From IMG/VR virus record IMGVR_UViG_3300020281_000077, positions 1 to 33,926 of that record: a stretch of DNA of 33,926 nt, one strand, 5' to 3'. The position numbers were made by a program, and so were the translations under genes. The stretch is from a virus. Shown here piece by piece: positions 21,101-29,746 of the stretch. Position 1 is the stretch's first letter; each line of letters opens with the position of its first letter. The notes under the pieces were generated by a model. That model had not been told where the DNA came from and did not search any database. It saw only the letters and a list, made by a program, of their open reading frames with translations.

Positions 21101-24100
21101 TACTAACTCAATACCTTCAACAAAGATTTCATCACCATCCTGGAATAGATTCTGAGTGAATCCATTAATAGGTGTATTGATTGTACAAGTTGCAATACCA
21201 GATGCACTTGTAAGAATTGAACTAATACCTACACCATTTGAGTTATTGATTGCAATTACTCTATGTGGTTCTGATTCAATTCCAAAGATAGGAGCAATTT
21301 GCTCAATTCCAGAAACAGCATCATTAGGTACATCAGCAATTAGTGATGTAGAATCAATAATTACATTCTTTGTATCATTGTAAAGGAGTAAGTCTGGGGC
21401 ACTCAGATATCTGCTACCACCAGATTCAATTTCAAAACGATCAATGATGTCTAAATCATCAACATTCAAAATAATTGGGAGTGTTGCCTCTGGTCTTAGA
21501 GTTCTATCTGATGGATATGCATAATCAATATTTTGAATTCTAAAATTCTTAACCCTACCAATAGTTGTAGAAATTGCAACGATATTTGCATTTCTTCCAT
21601 TCACAGTTTCAACTTCAGAGAATACTGGAATCTTATCGAAGTTGAATCCACCTGAAATGAGTTTTACTTTTGCAACACCACTGTTTAAGGCAGTTTCTGA
21701 TCTTGTACTGTATTCAATAAGATCTGTTTGATCTTTGGTGTAAGAAAGTACACTAGGAAGTCTATTTGGAGAGAATTTGAAAGTAGTGGAAGTTACACCA
21801 CTTACAGAATATCTTCCATTATATTCACTATTAACATAATTAATTTGTGAATAATTTCTGACTGAGATATCAGAAGTGCTAATATATCCCGCTTTTTCTA
21901 AACCATAATACAGGATTGATGGTATATTCTCAGAATAGTTAATTGTAAGTGATGCGGTTGCTGCAACACCAACAACACCGCTGCGTTCTACATTGAATTG
22001 TGTATTATCATATGTTGTTATAAATTCATTTACAAAGTTTTGATCAGTGTAGATATTGAGATTATATCCAACAAGTGATGGATCATTGAGGTTGAATCTT
22101 ATGTCAGAATTTCTGACAACATCAATTTTTGGATTGACAAGTCCAAAAGTATGACTTGTATCTCCAGTCCCAACAATATTAATTGTCTTCTCAGACTCGG
22201 GGTTTGATTCATAGAGTGTTTCTGCAAGTCTGAAAGAGTTTCTAGTATCTTCAACAACATAGTATGAACCAGTTGTTAATCCAGAAGCAACTTCGGAACT
22301 TTCATAGAAAACTTTATCACCAGTTTTGAATCCATGATTAGGAATTGTAATCTGATTTGTTACAGTATTGATATTAGTTGAATTAACTCCAACTGGATTA
22401 ACAATCAACTGCTTATGTTCTTCATTAAATCTCAATGTAAGTGCAGCAGTTGTTCCAACACCAACAACAACGTTTGGTTTTACAGTTAGTGAGATTGCGT
22501 CCTTATTTTGCAATCCGTGAGATGAACCAGTGCTTACTGTTGTTACAATTCTATCTACATCACCTGTAACTTGGGTCTTATGTGTAGTTAGTAAATATTC
22601 ATCATTATCTGTACCATCACTGTAGAAGAATAATCCAGCAGTATTAGTAGTTAATCCTACCTGAGTCGTAAGTCCAATGTAATCTGCACCCTTACTAATT
22701 ACAAATACTTCCGAAATTCTGGTAGTTTGATCTGGAACTGTAAAAGTATTAGTATTGGTATCATCATTACCCGAAATCAAAGCAGTTACACCAGATTTTG
22801 GTGACATTGTGAATGTCAAACGCTCACCTGTCTTGAATGGGTGATTTGGAATGTAGATGCTTTGATATGGAATAGAGACAGTATTTTGTATTCCACCAAC
22901 GGTTCTGGTTTTAGAGATTGCTCCACCAGAAGTTGTTCCAAGACCAACAGATTCTTTCGCGTTGAAGTAAACTAAACTATTTCTCTCAGATTTAAATTCA
23001 GGTGTTCTTGCAGCAATAGCAATTCTTTCCTGTCTTACGTTAACTTTACTGGAGAAGGTGTGTGCAACACCAGCACTAGCAAATCTCTGAACCTTGATAA
23101 TACCGTTGCCATAGTTATTCAGAATTCTAACAATTTCTTGCCCACCATTTGATGAATGGATTGTTAGACTATTTCCAATTGATACCTGAGGGATACTAGA
23201 AACAAAAATATCCTCAGTAATACCACCAGGTGTTGCGGTATAAGAAGACATTGTTGCTGCAAGAGAAACATTCTCTGTACCAATACCAATATTATGATTT
23301 CCATAAAGATTGGAGATTGAAGTGGAAAGTCCACTTACATAAACTACATCATTATTGTCAAGATCAAAACCATCTCTGAAATATGCAGATACTTGTCTGT
23401 TATTATCTCTGATGAGAGTTGCATTATCATATCTTTCCAATTCGGTAGAAAGTGATAAGACATCCTTACCAGTAACCTCTAATACTTCACCACTTAATCC
23501 TGTTCCTCCAGTGTTTTCCTGGTCAAACTTAACAAGTTCACCTACTTTATATCCTGAACCACCTTCAATGACATCTATTTGCTCAATAGATCCTTTGGAT
23601 ACTGCTGTAACAAAACTCTTTTGACTAAAAGATTCATATCCTTCATCAAGGAAATCATAATCTGCTTCTGGTTCAGCAATCTTATATGGATATGTATTTC
23701 GAACTAAAGAAGAATTATTAAAGTCAAAAGTTTGATCCAATATCAAGTTTTCTTTTTCAAACTTAGATTGGAAAGTTTCTCCAACAAAATATGGATACTT
23801 TGGTTCCAAAGTATTTGAAGTCAAACTTGTTGTTACACCAGCGAAGTATGCGTAAACTCCATTAGGGAATTCTGGTGTTTTGCAGAATCTACCATTATGA
23901 ACATCAAGATCACCAGAATTTGTAAATCTGTAATCTTCTGTGAAGAATCCTTCTGCAAAAGTAGTAACAGGAGGTCTATCAAAGATACCTGTGGAATCTA
24001 ATACATATCCAGGATTAATAATACCTACACCAGTAGCAGTGGTTCCATCTTTATATCCAAACGGACCATAAATTGGATTTCCATCATATGCCCATCCAAT

Positions 24101-27100
24101 AATTGGTGAGTGATTGGAAAGAGTATCATTTAATTTTCCAGCAAGATCTGTGGAATATCCATACATTGAAAATGACAGATGGTCTTGAGTGTCATTCTCA
24201 TAAACATTTGAGAAAATCTTGGGAGTTCTATTTTTGGCAAACTTACCAAATCTTTCTACATCATTTACATGAAGGTCTCTAACAGATGGATTGAATATTG
24301 CATTCGAACCTCTATTTTTTACAAAAATTGTAGTAAAGTTTGGATCATATCCCAAACCACCATTGATAACTACAACGTCTACAATACTACCATTAGAAAT
24401 TTCTGGTCTTAAAATTGCACCTGTTCCAGTTCCATTAGAATCAGTAACTACCAATTCTGGTAAAGAGAAATACTCATCACCACCACTCAATACTTGTACT
24501 TCTACAATGCGACCATTTGAAATAACTGGATTTAACTGTGCATTTTTTCCATTCTTTAATGTTACTAGTGGTTTCTTATGGAGGTTCAGTATTGTTGAAC
24601 CATATCCAACACCATTTTCATAAAGGTATGCACCAGTAATTTCACCAGTAATAACGGGAGTAAACTTAAATGTTCCAGTAACGCTTGATCCAAAGGATAC
24701 TGTTGCATTTACCTCAATTTCTGGATACTTGAAGATATGATATCCACTTCCTTTTGACTGAATATCTACAAACTTTTGTCTTACCAAATCTGTTGTGACA
24801 GTTCCTGCAATGCCAACATTGATAAGTTTGAAGGTATCTTCATTCAATGCAAAGATTGAGTATCTGTCTGATGTAGATAAACCTACAATCTCAGTCCCAG
24901 TACAAGAGTAATTTACTACATCACCAGTCTTAAATCCATGATTCTTAAATTCAATCCGATCATAATCAGTAGAAATTCCTTCTGGTTTTACTCTTAACTT
25001 TCTATGCTGATAACCACTGCCAGGTTCAATAACTTCAACTTTTGCTAAAGTACCTTGTGAAAGTGTTCTGAACTTGTGTATACCAGATGCATTAGTGGTA
25101 GTGGTAAGACCAATAGTATTGATACCAGATATAGCGTCTGAGTCACTTTTGAAAAGTTTGATAGTTGATGTGTTTACAAACTTTGCAACATATTCATCTC
25201 CACTAACAAGAGTTCCTGGTGTTCCTCCTTCAACAACTGTTATTGGGTCATTTCCATTTTCGTTGTAAATCAGATGTTGGAAGTCGCGAAGATTATGTTG
25301 CTGTTTAAATGTAATAGTTTCATCTGTAATATCGATGCCACCACCAAGAATGAGTGGTCTGCTATCAAATTCCAACTCTCTGAATCGTTGCGCCATCACT
25401 GGTTGCAGAACACATCCAGAACCATTGCCGCCCGTTACAGAAACAGATGCAATATTTTGAACATCAAAGTCCTGGGGATCAACAAATACTTGTTTTACAG
25501 ATCCTTCAATAATTGGTTCTACAAGTGCTGTTGTTCCTGTACCAGCAGATATTTCAATTTGAGGTGGATTTACAACATCGTAGTCTTTTCCACCATTAAA
25601 CACTTCAAAATTTGAAAGAGGTCCATAGTAAATTCTATCATCAGAATCTGGACTTGAAATTTCAACACCATCAATAAGAATACCAATACCCCGAGTTCCT
25701 CTACTATCAGAAACGGCATTCCTTTCTGGAGTTTTTAATGGGAATTTTCTAAGAATATTATTTGGAGAAAGAACTCTTGTTCTATGCTTTTCAAGTGTGA
25801 ATCTATGAATTGATGGTGTTGTATTTGGTGCTATCTCTACGAACTGAGAACCACCAATCAAAGATCGTGAAATATAAAGTCTAATTTTGTTTGATGCAGA
25901 GACAAAGACAAAATATTTTTCACCAGATTCTAAACCAGCGAGAGGATTATCTGATGTATATACAATTCTATCACCAGTGATAAACTTAACGTTAGATGAA
26001 AACTTAATTGTACTATATGTTTTCTTGACTACGTTAAGGTCTTCGAGATTATTATCTGAACCATCTGGAAGTGAAGATTCTATAATTTCTTCATTAATTT
26101 CATATTTTGGAAGTGATAATGATGCAACATATGCCTCATCACTTGTATCAGATGTGTAAAGATTTTGAATATTTGAAAAATATACATCATTACCTGCCAG
26201 TAGATTAATATTACTACTAGACGCAGTTTCAATTTTTCTACGGATAGTGTAGCTAACCGACGCTAATCCAACAAATCCAGAGATGTTATTAAGAACAATC
26301 TGTCTATTTGATGCATTAATGCTAGAAACCTCTGCATCTGCTGATGCAATTATTTGAGATTGTCCGACTAATATATCAACCTTATCACCAACTTTTAAAC
26401 TTGACTTATCAATGTCTTCTGTTGATAAAGTGAATGTAGATCCATTGATGTCAGATACATTAAATCTAGCACTAGTATTGTAAATCCAAGAATTTGCAAA
26501 GATTTCTTTGTAAGTATTATCAATACCATTATTTCTAATAACTTCACCAATAGATTGAATTGATATTTCTTCACCAACTTCTACTCTAGAAATATCATCA
26601 ATACCTACAAAATCACTAAGAACTCCATTGATACGAACTTTAATAATTTGAGACTCATCACCATCAGCATATCCATAAACAAAGATGTCGTCTCTTACTT
26701 CATCTAATACATCAATCTGTTTTGTTACTCCACTGCAACCAAAGAATTGATTAATTGATTTTGAAGTATATGTAATTGTATTGCCGGCACAGGTAATTGT
26801 TCCTGCTTCTTTAAATCCAATAGTAGAATCAACAGTGATTACAGTGCCACCAACTGGTACTGTTTTGAGAACTTTACTGAATCCTGGAATTTCAAAAACA
26901 CCTTCAATGTTACTCTGATCATCATATCCAACAAACAAACCAAGTTTGAAGTATGATTTTCCTTCTCTTGTGAAAATTTCTACCTCAGAAACAGATGCTG
27001 TTACAGAAGGAATTGTTTTTTTATCTGTTGATTTATATAATGCTTGACCCTCTAACTTGAATGGATCACCTTCAAGTGCCTCAACAATAACAATCTCACG

Positions 27101-27838
27101 TCTGATGAAGTCAGTAGAAGATGGTTTGATCAGTCTAGTTTCAAGATCTAATACCTTTGCTTCCTCACCATAAAGAACTTTGAAGAGGATTTTAATCGAC
27201 TCTTCAATACCCTTAGACTGATAAAAGTTTCTTGCAAATTTGAGGAAGGTACTTACATCAAGATCCTCAACAAAAGTTTGCTCTTCTAATCCAGGAGCAA
27301 ATGTTCTTTTTAATTTCTTATAAAATTCCTGTAAAAACAGGACACTTAAATTGATTACAGTGCTAGTATTAGTATGTGCTGCCGCCTCAGTATCACTGAA
27401 TACTACGGATTCTTTATTTACAGTACTGATGGTATTCTGGATTCCAGTTTCATATCCAGTAATACCACTAAAACCACGAATACATCCAGTAAACGTTGTA
27501 GAAGTTTTTCCAGTATATGTGATAATCTCATCATCAATTTTCAGAAGACCATAGTCATCTGGAAATCCTTTGGTAGAAGTAACGGTAATAGTCGTATCTG
27601 TATCACTAACCGCAGAAGTGAGCGTTGTTTTACCAACAACAACTTCTGGAACCAAATTATCAATTTTTAAATATCTGTCAAGATTAGAGATAAGGTCATC
27701 ATTACCTCCCTGATTCTCTTGGGAGATATAATATTGCTTGAAAAATTCAATTGCCTTTGGAAATTCGGCAATTAAAAATTCTGGAAGTTGGCTCTCAATG
27801 ATTTTATTGAGTTCCACTCTCTTCTCAACATGAGACAT
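15167..27838 (-). CDS. 7: Giant gp7-like baseplate wedge protein (4,223 aa)
   Basis: This gene fills over a third of the window. Position between gp6 and gp8 is the gp7 position. Residues 201-235 contain FYQSKGIEESIKILFKVLY then GEEAKVLDLE, which resembles the KGIEAS-KFLFKVLYNEE segment of T4 gp7 (1,032 aa) as I recall it, and a HPAGM-type segment occurs near residue 2443, resembling T4's HPVGF. Between and after these lie long modular insertions: G-x-G-Y repeats (near 750, 941, 1034, 1076, 1163, 1431, 3603, 3976, 4019), NHGF-x-TGD repeats (near 963, 1830, 2960 and others), TITVxST-x-GF beta modules (near 85 and 335), NGV-x-Q-x-P modules (near 3062, 3262, 3769), and a YHYH-like domain near 1240-1350. 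No frameshift is visible. gp6 ends 3 bases upstream. Confidence 0.82.
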   Translation of the reverse strand: MSHVEKRVELNKIIESQLPEFLIAEFPKAIEFFKQYYISQENQGGNDDLISNLDRYLKIDNLVPEVVVGKTTLTSAVSDTDTTITVTSTKGFPDDYGLLKIDDEIITYTGKTSTTFTGCIRGFSGITGYETGIQNTISTVNKESVVFSDTEAAAHTNTSTVINLSVLFLQEFYKKLKRTFAPGLEEQTFVEDLDVSTFLKFARNFYQSKGIEESIKILFKVLYGEEAKVLDLETRLIKPSSTDFIRREIVIVEALEGDPFKLEGQALYKSTDKKTIPSVTASVSEVEIFTREGKSYFKLGLFVGYDDQSNIEGVFEIPGFSKVLKTVPVGGTVITVDSTIGFKEAGTITCAGNTITYTSKSINQFFGCSGVTKQIDVLDEVRDDIFVYGYADGDESQIIKVRINGVLSDFVGIDDISRVEVGEEISIQSIGEVIRNNGIDNTYKEIFANSWIYNTSARFNVSDINGSTFTLSTEDIDKSSLKVGDKVDILVGQSQIIASADAEVSSINASNRQIVLNNISGFVGLASVSYTIRRKIETASSSNINLLAGNDVYFSNIQNLYTSDTSDEAYVASLSLPKYEINEEIIESSLPDGSDNNLEDLNVVKKTYSTIKFSSNVKFITGDRIVYTSDNPLAGLESGEKYFVFVSASNKIRLYISRSLIGGSQFVEIAPNTTPSIHRFTLEKHRTRVLSPNNILRKFPLKTPERNAVSDSRGTRGIGILIDGVEISSPDSDDRIYYGPLSNFEVFNGGKDYDVVNPPQIEISAGTGTTALVEPIIEGSVKQVFVDPQDFDVQNIASVSVTGGNGSGCVLQPVMAQRFRELEFDSRPLILGGGIDITDETITFKQQHNLRDFQHLIYNENGNDPITVVEGGTPGTLVSGDEYVAKFVNTSTIKLFKSDSDAISGINTIGLTTTTNASGIHKFRTLSQGTLAKVEVIEPGSGYQHRKLRVKPEGISTDYDRIEFKNHGFKTGDVVNYSCTGTEIVGLSTSDRYSIFALNEDTFKLINVGIAGTVTTDLVRQKFVDIQSKGSGYHIFKYPEIEVNATVSFGSSVTGTFKFTPVITGEITGAYLYENGVGYGSTILNLHKKPLVTLKNGKNAQLNPVISNGRIVEVQVLSGGDEYFSLPELVVTDSNGTGTGAILRPEISNGSIVDVVVINGGLGYDPNFTTIFVKNRGSNAIFNPSVRDLHVNDVERFGKFAKNRTPKIFSNVYENDTQDHLSFSMYGYSTDLAGKLNDTLSNHSPIIGWAYDGNPIYGPFGYKDGTTATGVGIINPGYVLDSTGIFDRPPVTTFAEGFFTEDYRFTNSGDLDVHNGRFCKTPEFPNGVYAYFAGVTTSLTSNTLEPKYPYFVGETFQSKFEKENLILDQTFDFNNSSLVRNTYPYKIAEPEADYDFLDEGYESFSQKSFVTAVSKGSIEQIDVIEGGSGYKVGELVKFDQENTGGTGLSGEVLEVTGKDVLSLSTELERYDNATLIRDNNRQVSAYFRDGFDLDNNDVVYVSGLSTSISNLYGNHNIGIGTENVSLAATMSSYTATPGGITEDIFVSSIPQVSIGNSLTIHSSNGGQEIVRILNNYGNGIIKVQRFASAGVAHTFSSKVNVRQERIAIAARTPEFKSERNSLVYFNAKESVGLGTTSGGAISKTRTVGGIQNTVSIPYQSIYIPNHPFKTGERLTFTMSPKSGVTALISGNDDTNTNTFTVPDQTTRISEVFVISKGADYIGLTTQVGLTTNTAGLFFYSDGTDNDEYLLTTHKTQVTGDVDRIVTTVSTGSSHGLQNKDAISLTVKPNVVVGVGTTAALTLRFNEEHKQLIVNPVGVNSTNINTVTNQITIPNHGFKTGDKVFYESSEVASGLTTGSYYVVEDTRNSFRLAETLYESNPESEKTINIVGTGDTSHTFGLVNPKIDVVRNSDIRFNLNDPSLVGYNLNIYTDQNFVNEFITTYDNTQFNVERSGVVGVAATASLTINYSENIPSILYYGLEKAGYISTSDISVRNYSQINYVNSEYNGRYSVSGVTSTTFKFSPNRLPSVLSYTKDQTDLIEYSTRSETALNSGVAKVKLISGGFNFDKIPVFSEVETVNGRNANIVAISTTIGRVKNFRIQNIDYAYPSDRTLRPEATLPIILNVDDLDIIDRFEIESGGSRYLSAPDLLLYNDTKNVIIDSTSLIADVPNDAVSGIEQIAPIFGIESEPHRVIAINNSNGVGISSILTSASGIATCTINTPINGFTQNLFQDGDEIFVEGIELVSPTGTGYNSEDYGYRFFKIDTANFLANPATIQFSLLDDAGAGLTTNPGIAKTFQSGYATIVNRRDYPDIRAIRKRATFADNEKLFVDSGTGFRSVDLRISMVREDYIKVLGRYNIQKGEKVKGVISGVIATITGVSKDRSKFTIDYSSSQNLGWRDDIGKLSEDFQVTPDNDYYQNLSYSVKSSIPWDTMSGPVNSILHPAGMKNFADVGITSATDTGVSIGGTTNAIIILDVINEERVDTINNFDFTVDDDVRGNQSKFLRIKNRKLTDYTECRTNRVLIHDDISDRFSSKGFQGSSIEIEEIDIVDTNVRYVIQIVAPDSGDVQITELVLQSTTLNSYLLEKNTTFSRNKLGDFSADVETDGRKTLIFTPVDAFDTDLDIKVLKKTFANGFAGIGSQAIASIDLIASNTLGISSVGTATSEKVVYEFNDADFNGAFASFEIADRFNNSNVSFVEAAIDFDGTDVNISEYYFDTNNQSYSATKLGIVTSIYDANAGIVSVSVINNTVNQTYDVRSNFVKFADTAAGDGIYRFLQASQPPGSENSAVLESVVDSGSGSVTIGTYDINRFSSVSSLVRVSSGTQSAIHQVSAVCDSLKVVVTPGMFAATGNTTGLGTFGGQIVGSDFLVKFFPDSGSVEAQAYNQAFYTTSDYDTQPLDLEYGSNVQNILLSGFDSLNGPRANKLFFPLKHDGVPIYAKTFDPSTTTVNLATGEFTINDHFFNTGEELDYIPDSTFVGVGRSHMGIGQTANYLGIVTDRLPEKVYPIVSSPNNFKLATTPQFAALGIAVTFTDVGVGNAHRFEFTKKLTKTVIALDGIVQQPITFTSINHTLEHNSFFAANGITAGISTFNISGISSIQPRDLIRIDDEYMKVVEVGLSTNVGGELLGPINGVISAGFSTFPSVSVVRASVGSTAVAHENGAEVRVYRGSFNIVDSTVHFTDPPKGNTRTRRDASNLPFVSAKFSGRTFLRQDYATNMLFDDISEQFTGIGKTYTMTVGGGNTTGVEAGNGILFLNGVFQTPTTTNNIGNNYEFENDNVAGISSVVFTGITSTDGSFIRSEFDINQNQLPRGGMIVSLGSTPGLGYAPLVGAKVKADLTNGAITDVVGVNTYRNPVGIATAAYNKSTGVIELRTHTNHYLKGGDRVQLVGLHFTCTPAYSGVTTTIFPDHDRSFDVVNILSANELTVQVGTSTITHNYVGFGEVFKHYSLNHGSGYRDPVAIGVTDIAFDHKFVRAGVGSIFVGSAGTTSFTATGADFESHTGKLIVTVANHGLQVGNQVGFDTGGLILSCSEDNFLTEQPYPRSTDPVAGITTEVTTTTTNTFTVNVGPAGGAGTGAVVSAVVGAGGTLAFNIDNAGSGYVNPRITIEEPIYENMSVIGVSRLGQGATTETGENLLLNLKVGAASTNVGIGSTLFQVESFEVARTGYNFKVGDVMKVVGLVTAAHLTSPVSDFELEVVETFNDRMSSWSFGEMDYIDTTALLQNGVRKRFPLFYNGQLLSFEIDPNHPLSSQIDLNAVLLIFINGVLQQPETAYQFEGGTSVTFTQAPNESDKVDIFFYIGQEGVDVTIVNITETIKIGDDLFVKKMPGFSVPKDQSRDRTIVDITGSDTVETDIYVGPGINDTVFRPLDWNKQKVDKFVKGDVVSKTRPVLEPRVYPTARIIGDLNTSSTNIFVDNAKFFNYEEDNYGINITNVDALVVDSNDPVSAAFTATVSAGGTISAVTITNPGLGYSGTFPIKFANPVAIGVGVGTTAIAEATADGHSIVSVNITNPGFGYTNTNPPNMIIEVPEVTKESIVDIQNVQGFSGIITGIAAVNGIGGHPLALRINFRTLDVSDANDLSQGYPVMIYNTTVGTGVTSVDGEDASVIGIGTQFLDNVYKVHQVSNNGPDGQIICNIDSNTNVVGIATTGSAVAPILSLGNISWGRIYDYNARTNPISIGVTGLTVDAGLSTFPTIQRRDFGFRDSGALRDRSVLP

Positions 27839-27841
27839 ATT

Positions 27842-29743
27842 TTATTTCCTCTCTAATGCTCCGTTTGAATAACTTGAAGTATAATAATCTCTTGTAAAAG
27901 ATACGCCAGAAATTTCTTCACCAGATGCAATTACATCTTTAATCATATTTATCTTGCTATTTGAAACATCAAAACTTAAATATAAGTCTTTGAGACCAAC
28001 AACATCATTCGATTCTGGGAATGCTTGAATCTCAATAATATCTTCAGGAACGACTGTATCTACGATATTTACAGTGTTAAGAATGATTTCTCCTTTCTTG
28101 TAATCAACTATTCCGGCTTCTTTAGCAACAACGAATTTTTCACCATTCTCTCCTACCTTAACTATAGAAAGAATTCCAGTAGTTGTGGTAGTTGGAGTGT
28201 CTGTTAAGTAAACAACAGAAGATTCTCCTGCAATTCTGAATCCAGTAGACTTAATATTGAATCCATTTGGTTTAACGTGGAATTGATTACCAAAGCACAA
28301 CTCATATTGTGCGAACTGATTCCTCAAAACCTTTAAATCTCTCCTAATAACCACTTTTGTGATGTTAGAAGTGATTGCAGAGTCAACTCTATCAATGAGT
28401 TGAAGGATTTTACTGTATTTGAAGCGTCCACCAAAGCGATTCATATCAACATCTTGAGCATATTCTGCCAAAGTTGATGTTACATTGGTTTTTAATGTTT
28501 CAACATTGGAAACTTGACTTGTATTGAAGTAAATTGCGGAGTCAATCTCCACATATAGTACTTTCAAGTCAATAATTTTTTGATTGATACCAGCAATAGC
28601 GTATTTTTTCAGTTTATTGAGGATACGTTGCTTGTCAAAGTCCGAAACATACGTTCCATTCTTTGGTTTGATGCTAATCTGAACGGTTCCAAACTTAGGT
28701 GGACTTAATTCTTCACCACCAACCACTGCAACGGACTCTGTATTAGGGTAAATGTCCTGAATAATCGCTTCGTAGTCGTTTGTTGTAACCGCTCTGTACT
28801 GCGCTGAGTAAAGTCTAGGGGCGAAGTACTTAATAGACGATACATTCTCTATATCGCCGCCGTTAGACGCCTTCTGGACGGTATTAACGGTGATTGTGTC
28901 GCTAGGAACGACCCTAATATTCGAATCATCGACAAAATTGCCTTGGAAATCAAAACGTGCAGCACCATTTCCTGCTTTTCCATCAGTTACGATGTATCTA
29001 ACGGTTATTACAGCGTTATTTTCGAGTGGTCTGCCAAAATATCCGTCACCAAACAGGATTTCATACCTTTCATCCTGCACTTCTTGCAATAAGAAGATTT
29101 CAGAGTTCTTATCAAGGTTCAAAATGTTGTCAGCGACCTTATATTCTCTTCCAAGACCACTGTCATTGATCCCTTTTACAAAAACTCTAATTGAAGCAGA
29201 GTCAATATTGGGATTATCAAGAATAAAACGTTGATCAACGCTCTTATCAACCAAAAATTGCCTTGATAAGAAGGATCCTTGGAGAAGTTCGAGTGGTTGA
29301 TCTGTTGATCCGAAGGTTGCAACACCGTTTACGACGGTTGCAGTCACATCTTCTGGAATTGAGAAGCGATAAGCAGTGTTATCAAACGCTCCAACGCATA
29401 CCAGACCCGCTCTGAGGGTCAAAAACGTGCTTGTAGTAGTGGTATTGACGCTGAACGTTACTTGTGCCTTAGCGGCGCTTCTAGACCGTGGTATATATCC
29501 AATGTTTCGTGCCAGTGACACCACATTTTCACGAACTGTTGCTGCATCCAGGAAGGATTCATTGACAACTAAGTTCGCATTGAACGCATTAATATACGTA
29601 TTATATGCTAAGGTGTCGATAAGAACAGAAAAATTAGACCCTTCAAAGTCAAAATCCGTGAAATTTGAATTTGCACGGAGATAATCCTTGATTTGGGTCT
29701 TGATCTGATCGAAATCTAGGTTAGTGAACTGTGTAAAAGGCAT
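27842..29743 (-). CDS. 6: Baseplate wedge subunit gp6
   Basis: A 633-residue protein (T4 gp6 is 660) of the baseplate J / gp6 family, which forms the dimeric inner ring that clamps wedges together and triggers sheath contraction. The N-terminus (DFDQIKTQIKDYLRANSNFT, then DFDFEGSNFSVLIDTLAYNT) is the hallmark of the family, as is the following NLVVNESFLDAATVRENVVS and ARNIGYIPRS segment. The middle domain (LLQEVQDERYEILFGDGYFG, then NNAVITVRYI) and RAVTTNDYEAIIQDIYPN are the conserved baseplate-J core. The C-terminal about 150 residues are beta-rich. It starts 3 bases after gp25 ends and ends 3 bases before the gp7 ATG. Confidence 0.95.
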   Translation of the reverse strand: MPFTQFTNLDFDQIKTQIKDYLRANSNFTDFDFEGSNFSVLIDTLAYNTYINAFNANLVVNESFLDAATVRENVVSLARNIGYIPRSRSAAKAQVTFSVNTTTTSTFLTLRAGLVCVGAFDNTAYRFSIPEDVTATVVNGVATFGSTDQPLELLQGSFLSRQFLVDKSVDQRFILDNPNIDSASIRVFVKGINDSGLGREYKVADNILNLDKNSEIFLLQEVQDERYEILFGDGYFGRPLENNAVITVRYIVTDGKAGNGAARFDFQGNFVDDSNIRVVPSDTITVNTVQKASNGGDIENVSSIKYFAPRLYSAQYRAVTTNDYEAIIQDIYPNTESVAVVGGEELSPPKFGTVQISIKPKNGTYVSDFDKQRILNKLKKYAIAGINQKIIDLKVLYVEIDSAIYFNTSQVSNVETLKTNVTSTLAEYAQDVDMNRFGGRFKYSKILQLIDRVDSAITSNITKVVIRRDLKVLRNQFAQYELCFGNQFHVKPNGFNIKSTGFRIAGESSVVYLTDTPTTTTTGILSIVKVGENGEKFVVAKEAGIVDYKKGEIILNTVNIVDTVVPEDIIEIQAFPESNDVVGLKDLYLSFDVSNSKINMIKDVIASGEEISGVSFTRDYYTSSYSNGALERK

Positions 29744-29746
29744 ATT

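Noticed and set aside
15167-27838. A frameshift or gene fusion explaining the 12.7-kb ORF
   Set aside because: The frame is continuous and module types alternate throughout; there is no sign of an internal start, stop or change in composition.
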